DNA of 64,000 nucleotides from Deltaproteobacteria bacterium HGW-Deltaproteobacteria-8 (GTDB lineage: Bacteria > Desulfobacterota > Desulfovibrionia > Desulfovibrionales > Desulfovibrionaceae). Within the stretch, counting starts at the first letter, position 1. Each line of letters opens with the position of its first letter. Shown here piece by piece: positions 9,869-19,748 of the stretch. Position numbers and translations under genes: made by a program. The notes under the pieces are model-generated. The model had not been told where the DNA came from, did not search any database, and saw only the letters and a program-made list of their open reading frames with translations. Location: the NCBI GenBank assembly GCA_002840405.1, contig PHAR01000007.1:1-64000 (forward strand), given 5' to 3'.

Positions 9869-11875
9869 TCAGTCCCAAGCTCTGGCGCGGGCGGTGAACA
9901 GCCCCGCCTTGGCCGCAATGTCAACATGCGGGCCAAACACGTAGGCCATGTCCCCGGCCAGCAGCCGCAGGGTGCCGTCGGGATTGGCCATGACCTCGCC
10001 GCTGCGCCCCACGGCAACCACTGTCAGCCCGTGAGTGCGCCGCAGACCGGACTCCTCCAGCGTCTGCCCGTCCAGAACTGAGCCGGACTCCACCGTCATG
10101 ACGCTCAGGTCCATGTCCGGAAACTGGCGATTGAGCGCGCAAAAGGAATCACTGCGCATCTCCACGCTGCGCAACAGCTCGTAGCCCTCGGAGCGCACGC
10201 TCGCGGTGAAGCGCTCAATGTCCGCACGCGGCACAAGATAACGCATCATTACCCGCGTGAAGATCTCGATGGAGGTCTCGTACTCCTCCGGCACCACGTC
10301 GCTTGCCCCCAGGTCCACCAGCGGTCCGATCTCACTTTGGAAGCGAGTGCGTGTGATGATGTGCAGCGAGGGGTTCAGCCTGCGCGCGGCATCGGTGATG
10401 CTGCGGACGGACATGGGATCGGAGACGACCACGGCCAGCACCCGCGCGCGCTCAACGCCCACATGCCTGAGCACCGCCGTCTGGCTGGCGTCGCCATACA
10501 TGATGGGCTCGCCCTCGGCGGAACTTTGGCGCACGGTGTCCGGGTTCATCTCCACCACGCGGTAGTCGATGCCAAAGGACTTGGCAGCCTGGGCCAGATG
10601 TCTGCCGCCCACCCCGAAGCCGACGATGATCAGATGGTCCGCCATGTCAACCGGGGCGGCGGCCTGTTCCATCTCCCGCTCAAAAGGCCGCTTGGGCATC
10701 CGCGCGAACACAGGCAACTCGCTCACCCACTGCCCCAGGCGTGGCGCAAGGGCCATGAGCGGCGGAGTCAGGCCCATGGTCACGATGCTGGCAGCCAGAA
10801 ACAGCTGATAGTTGTCGGCATTCATGAGCCCCTGGGCCATTCCGACCTTGGCCAGCACGAAGGAGAATTCGCCCACCTGGCACAGGGCCAGCCCCACCAG
10901 CACAGCGGGCCGCACGGGAAATCCCAGGATATAGGCGGCCAATCCGGCCACAAGGGCCTTGATCACCAGCACTGCCCCTGTGGCCGCAGCCACCTGGGGG
11001 AAGTTCGTGAAGAGAAAGCCCGCATCGAAAAGCATGCCCACGGAGACGAAGAACAGGCTGGTAAACACGTCGCGGAAGGGCAGGATGCCCTCCATGGCGC
11101 TCAGGCTGTATTCGGATTCGGAGATGATGAGCCCAGCCAGAAACGCGCCGAGGGACAACGACAGGCCGATGCTGGAGGTGAGAAACGCCGTGGCCAGACA
11201 CAGGGCCAGGGTGCTGATGAGAAAGAGTTCACGGCTCCTGGTCTGCACAATGCGGTGCAGCAGCCACGGCACGACCTTGCGCGCCAGCAGGAACACCAGG
11301 GCCACCATGCCCACACCCTTCGCCAGCGGCCACAGGAAGGACAGGCCGCCCGCATTCGATCCGCCCGCCAGAAGCGGCACCACAAGCACCATGGGCACGA
11401 TGGCGAGGTCCTGAAATATGAGGATGGACAAGGTGATGCGGCCATGGGCACTGTCCATCTCGGCGCGCTGCTGCAAGAGCTTGAGGACGATGGCCGTGGA
11501 CGAGAGCGCTGCGAGGAATCCCGCTAACACGGACTGCGGGCCGCTCTGCCCCATTGCCAGGGCGAATGCGCCAAAGGCCAGGATGGTCAGCAGAACCTGG
11601 GAGCCGCCGCCCAGCAGCACGTTTTTCCTCATGCGCACGAGTTCGGCGATGGACAGCTCCAGTCCGATGGTGAACAGCAGCAGCACCACCCCCACCTCGG
11701 CCAGAAGCTCGACCTCGTGCACGGCGCTGACCAGCCCCAGGCCGTACGGCCCGGCGATGACACCTGTGAGCAGAAAGCCCACGATGGGCGGCACACTCAC
11801 CTTGTGGCAGAGGAAGATGACCCCGACGGATAGCCCGAAAATGATCAGAATTTCAGACAATAGCGACATGTCCAT
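9869..11875 (-). CDS. Monovalent cation:proton antiporter (CPA2/KefB-like) with TrkA-N and TrkA-C domains
   Basis: The protein has 668 residues. The first ~380 form the Na+/H+ exchanger fold with about a dozen hydrophobic segments, including LTGVIAGPYGLGL and FQDLAIVPMVL. A TrkA-N (RCK) Rossmann domain follows (IIVGFGVGGRHLA), then a C-terminal TrkA-C domain. This resembles KefB/KefC-type potassium efflux systems or related CPA2 antiporters, gated by nucleotide or a thiol ligand. ATG 11875 is the likely start; neither it nor the TTG just upstream has a strong ribosome site. It is convergent with the FUSC gene. Confidence 0.88.
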   Translation of the reverse strand: MDMSLLSEILIIFGLSVGVIFLCHKVSVPPIVGFLLTGVIAGPYGLGLVSAVHEVELLAEVGVVLLLFTIGLELSIAELVRMRKNVLLGGGSQVLLTILAFGAFALAMGQSGPQSVLAGFLAALSSTAIVLKLLQQRAEMDSAHGRITLSILIFQDLAIVPMVLVVPLLAGGSNAGGLSFLWPLAKGVGMVALVFLLARKVVPWLLHRIVQTRSRELFLISTLALCLATAFLTSSIGLSLSLGAFLAGLIISESEYSLSAMEGILPFRDVFTSLFFVSVGMLFDAGFLFTNFPQVAAATGAVLVIKALVAGLAAYILGFPVRPAVLVGLALCQVGEFSFVLAKVGMAQGLMNADNYQLFLAASIVTMGLTPPLMALAPRLGQWVSELPVFARMPKRPFEREMEQAAAPVDMADHLIIVGFGVGGRHLAQAAKSFGIDYRVVEMNPDTVRQSSAEGEPIMYGDASQTAVLRHVGVERARVLAVVVSDPMSVRSITDAARRLNPSLHIITRTRFQSEIGPLVDLGASDVVPEEYETSIEIFTRVMMRYLVPRADIERFTASVRSEGYELLRSVEMRSDSFCALNRQFPDMDLSVMTVESGSVLDGQTLEESGLRRTHGLTVVAVGRSGEVMANPDGTLRLLAGDMAYVFGPHVDIAAKAGLFTARARAWD

Positions 11876-11952
11876 GCTTGATCTGCCCAAAATTGCGAGG
11901 AGGTGTCAAGAGGAGGCGGCCTCCCGGCTGAGCGAGAGCCCCACCACGCCGC

Positions 11953-11977
11953 AAAAAAGGGGGCCTTGTGGCCCCCC
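11953..11977 (-). terminator. Rho-independent terminator of the trpB2-like gene
   Basis: Seven perfect G:C pairs enclose a four-base loop and are followed on the minus strand by six T residues. It lies 25 bases beyond the stop of the minus-strand trpB2-like gene and 78 bases before the antiporter start. Confidence 0.85.
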
Positions 11978-12001
11978 TTCACATTTACGGTTCGCCCTAG
12001 G

Positions 12002-13348
12002 CTAGCCCGGGATGTTCGGGCACAGGGACAGGGCGCTGTCGATGTCCTCCTGGGGCAGCTCGAAGTTGGTCAGCTCGCCGCGCAGGTAGGCGTCGTACGA
12101 GGCCAGGTCGAGCATGCCGTGGCCGGAGTACAAGAAGACCACGCAGGAGCCGGGCTTGGCGGTCTTGGCCACGTCGATGGCGCTCATGATGGCGTGGCCG
12201 GTCTCGGGCGCGGGCAAAAATCCCTCGGTCTTGAGGAAGAGCTGGGCCGCCTCGAAACACTCCTTCTGATAGTACGCGCGCGCGTCCACCAGGCCCTCGG
12301 CCATGAGGTTGCAGACGATGGGCGCGTCGCCGTGGTAGCGCAGGCCGCCCGCGTGGATGGGCGCGGGCATGAAGGCGTGGCCAAGGGTGTGCATCTTCAT
12401 CAAGGGCGTCAGCCGGGCCATGTCGCCGTAGTCGTAGCGATAGGCACCGCGCGTCAGCGTGGGGCAGGCCTTGGGCTCGGCAGCCACGAAGGTGATGTTC
12501 TCGCCGCTTAATTTGCGCGGCAAGAACGGCAGCACCAGCCCGCCGAAGTTCGACCCGCCGCCCACGCAACCCACCAGATAGTCCGGCTTCTCGCCGATCA
12601 TCTTGAGCTGCTGCTCGGTCTCCAGGCCCACGATGCTCTGGTGCAGGAGCACGTGGTTCAGCACGCTGCCGAGCGTGTAGTTGGTGTCGGCGTGGGTGGC
12701 CGCGTCCTCCACGGCCTCGGAGATGGCCAGGCCCAGGCTGCCCTTGCAGTTCGGGTCCTTGGCCAGCATGGCGCGGCCGGTGTTGGTCTGCTCCGAGGGA
12801 GAGGCGAAGATCTCGCCGCCATAGGCGTTGATGAGGATCTTGCGGTAGGGCTTCTGCTCATAGCTGACCTTGACCATGTACACGGTGCAGGCCATGTCGA
12901 ACTGGCTGCAGGCGAAGGAAAGCGCTGTGCCCCACTGGCCCGCGCCGGTCTCGGTGGACAGGCGGCGCACGCCCTCGCGTTTGTTGTAGTACACCTGCGG
13001 GATGGAGGTGTTGGGCTTGTGCGACCCGGCGGGCGAGACGGACTCGTTCTTGTAGTAGATGCGGCACTTGGAGCCGATGGCTTCCTCAAGCCTCTTGGCG
13101 CGCACCAGCGGCGTGGGCCGGTACAGGCGGTACACGTCGAGCACCGGCCCGGGGATGGGAATCCAGCGCTCCGGGCTCATCTCCTGCTCGATGAGGGCCT
13201 TGGCGAAGATGGGCTCAAGGGCCTCCGCGGTCAGGGGCTGCTTGGTCACCGGGTCCAGCGACGGAGCAAGCGGAGTCGGCAGGTCGGGCAGGGCGTTGTA
13301 CCATGCTTTCGGCATCTCGGACTGGGGCAGGTTGATTCTGGTCTCCAT
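12002..13348 (-). CDS. trpB: TrpB2-type tryptophan synthase beta chain (PLP enzyme)
   Basis: The protein has 448 residues, about 50 longer than standard TrpB, as in the TrpB2 subfamily. The PLP lysine lies in AGSHKPNTS, the phosphate-binding loop is [11 protein letters not shown], and the N-terminal extension contains the TrpB2-style RPTPLVRA region. It condenses indole with serine (or phosphoserine) to form tryptophan in the cytoplasm. No trpA or other trp genes are adjacent; TrpB2 enzymes are often encoded alone and may salvage indole. The ATG at 13348 has AAGGAG six bases upstream. It has its own terminator. Confidence 0.9.
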   Translation of the reverse strand: METRINLPQSEMPKAWYNALPDLPTPLAPSLDPVTKQPLTAEALEPIFAKALIEQEMSPERWIPIPGPVLDVYRLYRPTPLVRAKRLEEAIGSKCRIYYKNESVSPAGSHKPNTSIPQVYYNKREGVRRLSTETGAGQWGTALSFACSQFDMACTVYMVKVSYEQKPYRKILINAYGGEIFASPSEQTNTGRAMLAKDPNCKGSLGLAISEAVEDAATHADTNYTLGSVLNHVLLHQSIVGLETEQQLKMIGEKPDYLVGCVGGGSNFGGLVLPFLPRKLSGENITFVAAEPKACPTLTRGAYRYDYGDMARLTPLMKMHTLGHAFMPAPIHAGGLRYHGDAPIVCNLMAEGLVDARAYYQKECFEAAQLFLKTEGFLPAPETGHAIMSAIDVAKTAKPGSCVVFLYSGHGMLDLASYDAYLRGELTNFELPQEDIDSALSLCPNIPG

Positions 13349-13663
13349 GCATGTCTCCTTCTGGTGCTTCAGCGGACGCGAATGTCGGGCCCCAGGGCCC
13401 CCCCCCGATGAACTGCGGGGTGTCGGCATCTCTCTATAAGGCGCGCCAAGCAAGCCCTGGCGCGCGGGCACAAACCTTACTTTTGGATTGTGGATGCCTA
13501 CTTGCGCCCCAGGCAATTGTCAAGACGGGTTCCGCTCGCCCCTGCACGCGGCCCTTGCCCCCACTCAAAGCTTGCCTATGAACCGAACCCCGGCTATCAA
13601 GGCTGACGCGATGGCAGGCCCCAAGGGGCGCGCAGGCGCGAATTTTGTTCTGGAGGCCTAACG
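13349..13663. other. Divergent intergenic region between trpB2-like gene and icd
   Basis: This 315-base stretch has no convincing gene. It contains a run of nine C residues near 13400, a candidate icd promoter near 13572-13600, and the two ribosome sites at its ends. No T-box or trp-attenuator structure could be recognised for the minus-strand gene. Confidence 0.6.
13572..13600 (+). promoter_or_regulatory. Candidate sigma-70 promoter for icd
   Basis: TTGCCT at 13572-13577 and TATCAA at 13595-13600 are separated by 17 bases. This is a fair match to -35/-10 elements, placed 64 bases ahead of the icd start. It is a pattern match only. Confidence 0.4.
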
Positions 13664-14815
<1,152 letters not shown>

Positions 14816-14835
14816 ACGACCAAGGAAACGACGGA

Positions 14836-14880
14836 CCGCCCGGCCCACTGGTGACGACATCAGCGGGCCGGGCGGTTCTT
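14836..14880 (+). terminator. Rho-independent terminator of icd
   Basis: Eleven perfect pairs (arms 14836-14846 and 14865-14875) are followed by TTCTT. It begins 20 bases after the icd stop. Confidence 0.8.
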
Positions 14881-14940
14881 GTCTGGGAAATGAAATCTGC
14901 GGGGTGAGCCGGGGCCAATTCGGCAAGCCCGTTCGACAAG

Positions 14941-15345
14941 TCAATCCGGCAGGACAACGCCCCAGACGCTGGCAGAGTCCTTGGCCAGAACGCTGATGAG
15001 TATGACGGCCTGACGCAGGACAAGGTCGGCCTCGTTCCCCAGGGTCTGCAGCAACTGCGCGGCCAGGGCGCGGTCTTCGTGCTTGACCGCTTCGCCCAAG
15101 GCCTTGGTCAGCTCGGACATGCCATAGGCGTGCACCGCCCCGGAGATGTTCACAAGGGAATGCAGGCACTGGCGCGCGGCCGTGACATCCCAGACGGCCA
15201 GGGCCGCCCGCAGCTGGGCCATGCGCTCGCGGGCCTGGGTTTCGAAGAGCCCAAGCATCTGCGCGAGGATTTCCTCGCTCCCGGCAAAAGAGTCCTGGAG
15301 CGAAAGCAGCTTGATTCCTGTCAGAGCCCCACCGGCAGCGCCCAT
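14941..15345 (-). CDS. Hpt (histidine phosphotransfer) domain protein
   Basis: The protein has 134 residues and is almost entirely helical. The motif CLHSLVNISGAVHAYGM around residue 60 fits the phosphohistidine helix of Hpt domains (HxLKGxxxxxG), although the usual lysine is valine. The preceding helix (ETQARERMAQLRAALAVWD) fits the Hpt four-helix bundle. It would pass phosphate between response-regulator domains of a phosphorelay; no kinase partner is adjacent. The start is ATG 15345 with GGGGGAG upstream. It is convergent with icd. The altered motif lowers confidence that it is active. Confidence 0.65.
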   Translation of the reverse strand: MGAAGGALTGIKLLSLQDSFAGSEEILAQMLGLFETQARERMAQLRAALAVWDVTAARQCLHSLVNISGAVHAYGMSELTKALGEAVKHEDRALAAQLLQTLGNEADLVLRQAVILISVLAKDSASVWGVVLPD

Positions 15346-15536
15346 GTCTCCCCCTTCCCCGCCGATGCACAGTGTTCATCAGCCTTGTCAATGTTCGTGC
15401 ATATACCTCCCCTTCCTGCCTCGCGCAAGTGCCAGGACATCAATATCCACCTCCATGTTGCATCCAGCGGCCAGGACAGGTAGGGTAGCTTCAGGACGTG
15501 GGCGCTTCCCCCGTCAATCTCCAAAAGGATGGTCCA

Positions 15537-16424
15537 ATGCACTCTGACGATCAGATTTTTGTTCGGCTCATGGAAGCCAAACTGGCGGATATACGCACCA
15601 CGGACATGTTGCCCGAAGAACTGGTGGCCCTTGTGGAGCGGGTGCTGCCCATACAGATCGAGGCGCGCGGCGCGGCCCGCGTGACTCTGCCCGACAGGTC
15701 CTCCTGCGCCTCGGATGAGGCCATGTTCGCAGGCAGCCCCATGGTCCTGCGCGAGCATTTCCCGCACGACCAGGCCCAGGCCCTCAGCCTGTTCCCCATC
15801 CTGCTGGAGGTTCTGGCGGGCACCGGCGGAGCGGCCTCCAGCGCTGCGGACACGCTGCGCTCGGCCATCGCCTCCGGCGAGCTCGATCCGGCCCAGGCGC
15901 TGCGCGCCCTTTCGGCCGGCGATGACGAGCTTTTTGCGGCCTGGCGCCAACGCCTGCCGGAAAGCCCCAGGGCGCTGAACTTCCTGGCCACCTCCGCGCT
16001 CTGGCCCGGCCTGAACGCCGCAGCCCTGGCCCTGGCCAAACGCCTGCCCGAGAACCTGCCCCACGAGCGCGGACATTGCCCGCTCTGCGGCAGCCTGCCC
16101 TACATCACCTTCCTGCGCGAAAAAGAGGGCCTGCGCTTCGGGGCCTGCTCCTTCTGCGGGCATGAGCACCGCATCCGGCGCATCTGCTGCCCCTACTGCG
16201 ACGAGAGCGACACTGCCAAGCTCAAGCTCTTCCGCGTGGCGGAATATCCCGGCGTGTCCGTGGGCGTCTGCGAGACCTGCAACATGTACGTCAAGACCCT
16301 GGACTTCCGCCAACTGGACAAGGGCCTGCTGCCCGCACTCGACGACATGGCCTCCGTGGCCCTGGACGTGCTGGCCCAAAGCCAGGGCTACAAGCGCCCC
16401 ACCCTCTCGGCCTGGGGTTTCTAG
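15537..16424 (+). CDS. fdhE: Formate dehydrogenase accessory protein FdhE
   Basis: The protein has 295 residues. The C-terminal half holds zinc-ribbon-like CxxC pairs: CPLC (near 182), CSFC (near 206), CCPYC (near 220) and CETC (near 247), the hallmark of FdhE. The N-terminal half is helical, with the LFPILLEVLA region. FdhE binds the formate dehydrogenase catalytic subunit and is needed for its maturation before Tat export. The structural genes fdhAB lie about 9.5 kb away in this same window on the same strand. The ATG at 15537 is supported by AAAAGGA; the longer open frame is not. Confidence 0.88.
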   Translation: MHSDDQIFVRLMEAKLADIRTTDMLPEELVALVERVLPIQIEARGAARVTLPDRSSCASDEAMFAGSPMVLREHFPHDQAQALSLFPILLEVLAGTGGAASSAADTLRSAIASGELDPAQALRALSAGDDELFAAWRQRLPESPRALNFLATSALWPGLNAAALALAKRLPENLPHERGHCPLCGSLPYITFLREKEGLRFGACSFCGHEHRIRRICCPYCDESDTAKLKLFRVAEYPGVSVGVCETCNMYVKTLDFRQLDKGLLPALDDMASVALDVLAQSQGYKRPTLSAWGF

Positions 16425-16440
16425 CCCGCAGCAGACGCAC

Positions 16441-16479
16441 AAAGGCCGGAACAGGGATTCCCCTGCTCCGGCCTTTTTT
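16441..16479 (+). terminator. Rho-independent terminator of fdhE
   Basis: The outer stem (16442-16450 with 16467-16475) and an inner CAGGG/CCCTG stem are followed by a run of T. It lies 17 bases after the fdhE stop. Confidence 0.85.
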
Positions 16480-16490
16480 CATGCCTCCGC

Positions 16491-16530
16491 CCTGCTCTTG
16501 TCCTGCTCTTGTCCTGCTCTCGTCCTGCTG
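16491..16530. repeat. 11-bp direct repeat, three and a half copies
   Basis: The unit CCTGCTCTTGT occurs at 16491-16501 and 16502-16512, with a one-base variant at 16513-16523 and a partial fourth copy. It lies between the fdhE terminator and the end of the small lipoprotein gene, outside coding sequence. Confidence 0.8.
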
Positions 16531-16552
16531 TCTGCGGGCGCGGCCCTGCGTG

Positions 16553-16876
16553 TCACTTCGTGGTCTTGCGGAACGTCTCCCTGCCCACCCCCGGCAAATC
16601 GAGCTCCAGCACGCCCCGGCCCTGCCGCCCCGAGATGGTGCCACCCTGGCGCGTGTGCAGCACCACGCGCCCTTCCTCGCGCACCTCCCAGCGAAAGGGA
16701 GCCTCCTCCGCGCCAACGGTGAGCGAGCCGCCGCCATCGGTGCGCAGGGTCAACCGGGCCGGGCTCAAGTCCACGCGCTCGGACTCGTAGTCGCCCACCA
16801 GATCCTCCACCGGGCCACGGCAGCCAGCCAGCAGCAGCAACCCCAGTGCCAGCACGCAAAAAACCATCCGCCTCAC
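16553..16876 (-). CDS. Small hypothetical lipoprotein, last gene of the sensor/redox operon
   Basis: The protein has 107 residues. It begins with a signal peptide and a clear lipobox (LLLAGC near residue 19). The mature part is rich in beta-type residues (SARLTLRTDGGGSLTVG, FRWEVREEGRVVLHT), like small lipocalin-like or copper-resistance-type lipoproteins, but no family could be assigned. The GTG start at 16876 overlaps the stop of the upstream MauE-like gene as GTGA and has AAGGAG eight bases before it, which favours it over the ATG three codons later. The overlap puts it in the same operon. Confidence 0.75.
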   Translation of the reverse strand: MRRMVFCVLALGLLLLAGCRGPVEDLVGDYESERVDLSPARLTLRTDGGGSLTVGAEEAPFRWEVREEGRVVLHTRQGGTISGRQGRGVLELDLPGVGRETFRKTTK

Positions 16877-17352
16877 GTCTCGATCTCCTTGAGTGTGCTC
16901 TGGTAACGGCGCTCCAGCGCCAGGGGGGAATCAAAGAAAAAGACGTGGACGGCCATGGCCAGCCAGGTCAGGTCACGCACCAGGGTCATCCAGGTCATGC
17001 GCTCGTCCAGGGTGTGGAAGCAGCCGCAGTCGATGGGCGTCTCACGCAGCAGGTTCACGGCCACGGCCAGGCAGAAAACCGCGAGCAGCGCGGCCAGGAT
17101 GGCGCTCACCGTGCGCACGCGCACCCCGGCCACCAGAAGCGCCCCGCAGATGAGCTCCAGCCAGGGCAGGGCCAGAGCCACGGCGTTCACCGCCAGGGCG
17201 GGCACGATCTGGTAGCTGGCGATGGTCTCGGCGAACTCGGCGGCGTAGCCGATCTTGTAGACGCTGGCGTAGACAAAGACCCCGCCCAGATAGAAGCGGA
17301 AACCCAAGGCCAGCCAACGGCCCAGCACAGCGCGCCAGAGATCCTTTCTCAT
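16873..17352 (-). CDS. MauE/DoxX-family redox-associated membrane protein
   Basis: The protein has 159 residues and four hydrophobic segments. The motif RFYLGGVFVYASVYKIGYAAEFAETI near residue 18 and the later PWLELICGALLVAG are typical of the DoxX/MauE fold. A CxC pair (DCGCF near residue 108) sits between segments 3 and 4, as in MauE proteins linked to disulfide handling. It probably lies in the inner membrane. Its ATG overlaps the stop of the rhodanese gene as ATGA. With thioredoxin-like and rhodanese-like neighbours, a role in periplasmic thiol chemistry is the natural inference. Confidence 0.8.
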   Translation of the reverse strand: MRKDLWRAVLGRWLALGFRFYLGGVFVYASVYKIGYAAEFAETIASYQIVPALAVNAVALALPWLELICGALLVAGVRVRTVSAILAALLAVFCLAVAVNLLRETPIDCGCFHTLDERMTWMTLVRDLTWLAMAVHVFFFDSPLALERRYQSTLKEIET

Positions 17353-19109
17353 GGTTCCACCGGATAGCCACGGCCCGCCCAGGCAGAGAGACCGTCTTCA
17401 AGCACCAGCACGCGTTCGTGCTCGCGCGCCATGAGCTTCGCCGCCACGTCCTCGTCCCAGCGGCGGCTGATGTTGCCCCCGTAAACGATGAGCGGCGTGT
17501 TCAAAGGCACCTGTGCAAAGCGCATCAGGTAGACCATGTCGAACAGGGCCGGGGTCAGGTTCGCCGCGCCGCGCACGTGCCGCTGGTCAAAGAAGGCCTG
17601 GGGCCTCGCGTCCACCATGAGTGCGCCCTCGCTCTGCTGCAGCTCCCGCGCCTTCTGGGCCGTGACGGTCTGGGCCGGTGGGCGCTTCAAATGTTCCGGC
17701 AACAGGGGCACGCCGTTGGGGCTGGCCAGGTTGAACAGAAAGCCCAGAAGCATGGCCGCCACAAGGATGACCCCGCAGTCCAGCCAGGAGAAGCGCTTCG
17801 AGCGCAGGGCCTCGGCATGCAGGAAGGAGCGCACGCGCTCCCCGGCGCGCTCCAGCAGGGCGATGGTCTGCCGGGCCTCGGTGAGCTCGGCCACGGTGCG
17901 CGTAAGCTCTTCGTTCCGCTTCTGCAGGCCGTTGTTCAGGGCCGTGATGGTGGAAAGGTGCCGCGCGCCCAGCACGTAGCCCAAAAGCGTGCCGACCTGC
18001 GCCCGCACCATCTGGACGTCCTCGTCCTCCAGCGCCTCGTCGGAGAGGGTCACGCCCAGGGCCAGCACACCCTGCACGTCGTTGTCCAGGGCGAAATAGA
18101 TGGCGCACCCGCAGTCAAAGGGCAACCCGCAGCCCGCCAGGGCCAGCGCCGGGGCGTTGATCGGCTCCACGGTGAGCGGGGCCACGCTGTGCACCCGGGA
18201 GGCGATGAAGGCCTTGTAGACCAGCGCGTCCGCCGCGCCAAAGCCGGAGAGCCCGGTGTCCGGGGCGCCCCGCACGGCCAGGTCCACGTGGCGCTCGGCG
18301 CGGTCCAGCACCAGCACCAGACCGCAGCTGACGCTGAAGGCCCCGAGCATGGTCAAGAGAAAGCTGTCCAGGATGGGCTGAACCTCGCGCAGGTGCGCCA
18401 ACTCCCCGGCCAGCTCGTTGGTGGCGGCCAGCTGGTGCACCCGGCGGTCCAGACCGCGCTGGATGGCCTGGGATGAGGCCAGGGACTCGGTGAGGCGGTC
18501 GTTCTTGCGGCCCAGGTCCACGCTGAGCTGGCGGATGTTGTTCACGGCAAGCGCCCCGCGCAGGGCTCCGATGAGCAGATGCAGCAGGCTGTGCAGCAGG
18601 GTGGACGCGTCGGCGTCCAGCCCGGGGTCAAGGCCCGCGCCCAGCCCGGAATCAAGGCCCGCGTCCAGGTTGGTCTCGTCCCTGGAGAGGAGCGGTCCCA
18701 GGGCCAGCAGCCCGCAGTGGTCCTCGTCCACGTTGAAGCAGAGCAGGATGTCCATGCCCCTGGGCAGCAGGCTGTCGCCCTGGGCCTGGTCGCGCCGAAG
18801 GACGCGGATCTTGGAGGAGGGGAGATCGCCGTCCAGGTCGCGGTAGGGAAAATAGGCGTCGCAGATGTCCGGCAGGCGCTGCTCCAGGGCCTCGGCCTCG
18901 GCCGGGGGCAGCCCGCGCGAGAGGATCATGCCCTCGCAACCGGCCGGCCGGGCCAGCACCGCCACGCCGCGTATGGCCCCGAGGGGTCCCATGGCCGTGA
19001 GCAGGAAGGTCTCCATGATCTTGCGCGGCTGCAGGATGCCGGAGAGCTCCTGGGCCGTCTCCAGCAGGACGCGCAGGCTCAGGCGCTTGCGTTCAAGCTC
19101 CAGGCGCAT
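17349..19109 (-). CDS. GAF-like sensor with membrane anchor and degenerate rhodanese domain
   Basis: The protein has about 586 residues. Two GAF-like regions (roughly residues 20-190 and 220-390) are joined by helices, followed by a coiled coil (395-430). A single hydrophobic segment (FSWLDCGVILVAAMLLGFLF) precedes a C-terminal rhodanese fold (HVRGAANLTPALF, DGLSAWAGRGYPV). The rhodanese active-site loop reads VYGGNISRR: the catalytic cysteine is missing, so sulfur transfer is unlikely. The topology suggests cytosolic GAF domains and a periplasmic rhodanese-like domain. A Gly/Leu/Asp-rich repeat near residue 165 looks like recent expansion. I chose ATG 19109 (GGGGGTGG upstream); a GTG 12 codons earlier is possible. 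Confidence 0.72.
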   Translation of the reverse strand: MRLELERKRLSLRVLLETAQELSGILQPRKIMETFLLTAMGPLGAIRGVAVLARPAGCEGMILSRGLPPAEAEALEQRLPDICDAYFPYRDLDGDLPSSKIRVLRRDQAQGDSLLPRGMDILLCFNVDEDHCGLLALGPLLSRDETNLDAGLDSGLGAGLDPGLDADASTLLHSLLHLLIGALRGALAVNNIRQLSVDLGRKNDRLTESLASSQAIQRGLDRRVHQLAATNELAGELAHLREVQPILDSFLLTMLGAFSVSCGLVLVLDRAERHVDLAVRGAPDTGLSGFGAADALVYKAFIASRVHSVAPLTVEPINAPALALAGCGLPFDCGCAIYFALDNDVQGVLALGVTLSDEALEDEDVQMVRAQVGTLLGYVLGARHLSTITALNNGLQKRNEELTRTVAELTEARQTIALLERAGERVRSFLHAEALRSKRFSWLDCGVILVAAMLLGFLFNLASPNGVPLLPEHLKRPPAQTVTAQKARELQQSEGALMVDARPQAFFDQRHVRGAANLTPALFDMVYLMRFAQVPLNTPLIVYGGNISRRWDEDVAAKLMAREHERVLVLEDGLSAWAGRGYPVEP

Positions 19110-19162
19110 GGCCACCCCCGCTGTTCGGGTTTGCTGCAAGATCACAAAGCGCCGTGTCCATG

Positions 19163-19732
19163 CTACTTGAGCGCCTCCTTGATGCGCGCGAGCAGGTCCT
19201 CGATGTCGTCGTCAATGCCGAGATGGACGTAGAGCACCTTCCCCCCCGGAGTCACGAGCATGGTGAAGGGCGTCTTGGGCTCGTGCAGCAGCTTGTGGTT
19301 CTTGTAATTTTCGTCGGCCACGAGGGGGTACTTGTAGATGCCGGTCTTGCGCAGGCTCTCCACCTCCAGGTCCGTGCCGCCTGCGGCCAGGCCGAACATG
19401 CGCACCTCTCCGGACTGGATGCGCCGGGCCAGGCGGGCGTAGAGGGTGTTGAAGGAGCGCACCTGCTTGGCGCATTCGCTGCAGTACACGCCGATGACCT
19501 CCAGCACGATGACCTTGGCCTTGACGTCCTGCAGGCGGAAGGTCTTCTTCCCGGCCACGCCGAGCTCGCCCGCATCCTGGCCGAAGACCGGGACCTTCAG
19601 GCTCAAGGTGGGCAGGGTCTGGCCCGGCGCGGGCAGGGAACCGCTCGGCAAAGCTTGTCCAGCCAGGGCCTGGCCCGCCAGGAAGGACAAAAGAAGGGCG
19701 CAGCAGAGGGCGGCTTGAAGCATCTTTCTCAC
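19163..19732 (-). CDS. Periplasmic thioredoxin-like (TlpA/redoxin) protein, CSEC active site
   Basis: The protein has 189 residues. The signal peptide ends near SFLAGQALA. The mature protein has a thioredoxin-like fold with a CxxC motif in GVYCSECAKQ and the cis-proline region TPFTMLVTPGG. It resembles the proteins at 23973 and 29925 in size and layout (a lead-in of the form F-R-L-x-x-V-K-A before the CxxC strand), making three paralogues in this window. It probably exchanges electrons with periplasmic partners. The GTG start at 19732 has AAAGGAG six bases upstream. It sits between the response regulator and the GAF-rhodanese gene of one operon. Confidence 0.82.
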   Translation of the reverse strand: MRKMLQAALCCALLLSFLAGQALAGQALPSGSLPAPGQTLPTLSLKVPVFGQDAGELGVAGKKTFRLQDVKAKVIVLEVIGVYCSECAKQVRSFNTLYARLARRIQSGEVRMFGLAAGGTDLEVESLRKTGIYKYPLVADENYKNHKLLHEPKTPFTMLVTPGGKVLYVHLGIDDDIEDLLARIKEALK

Positions 19733-19748
19733 GGGTTGCTCCTTTTGC

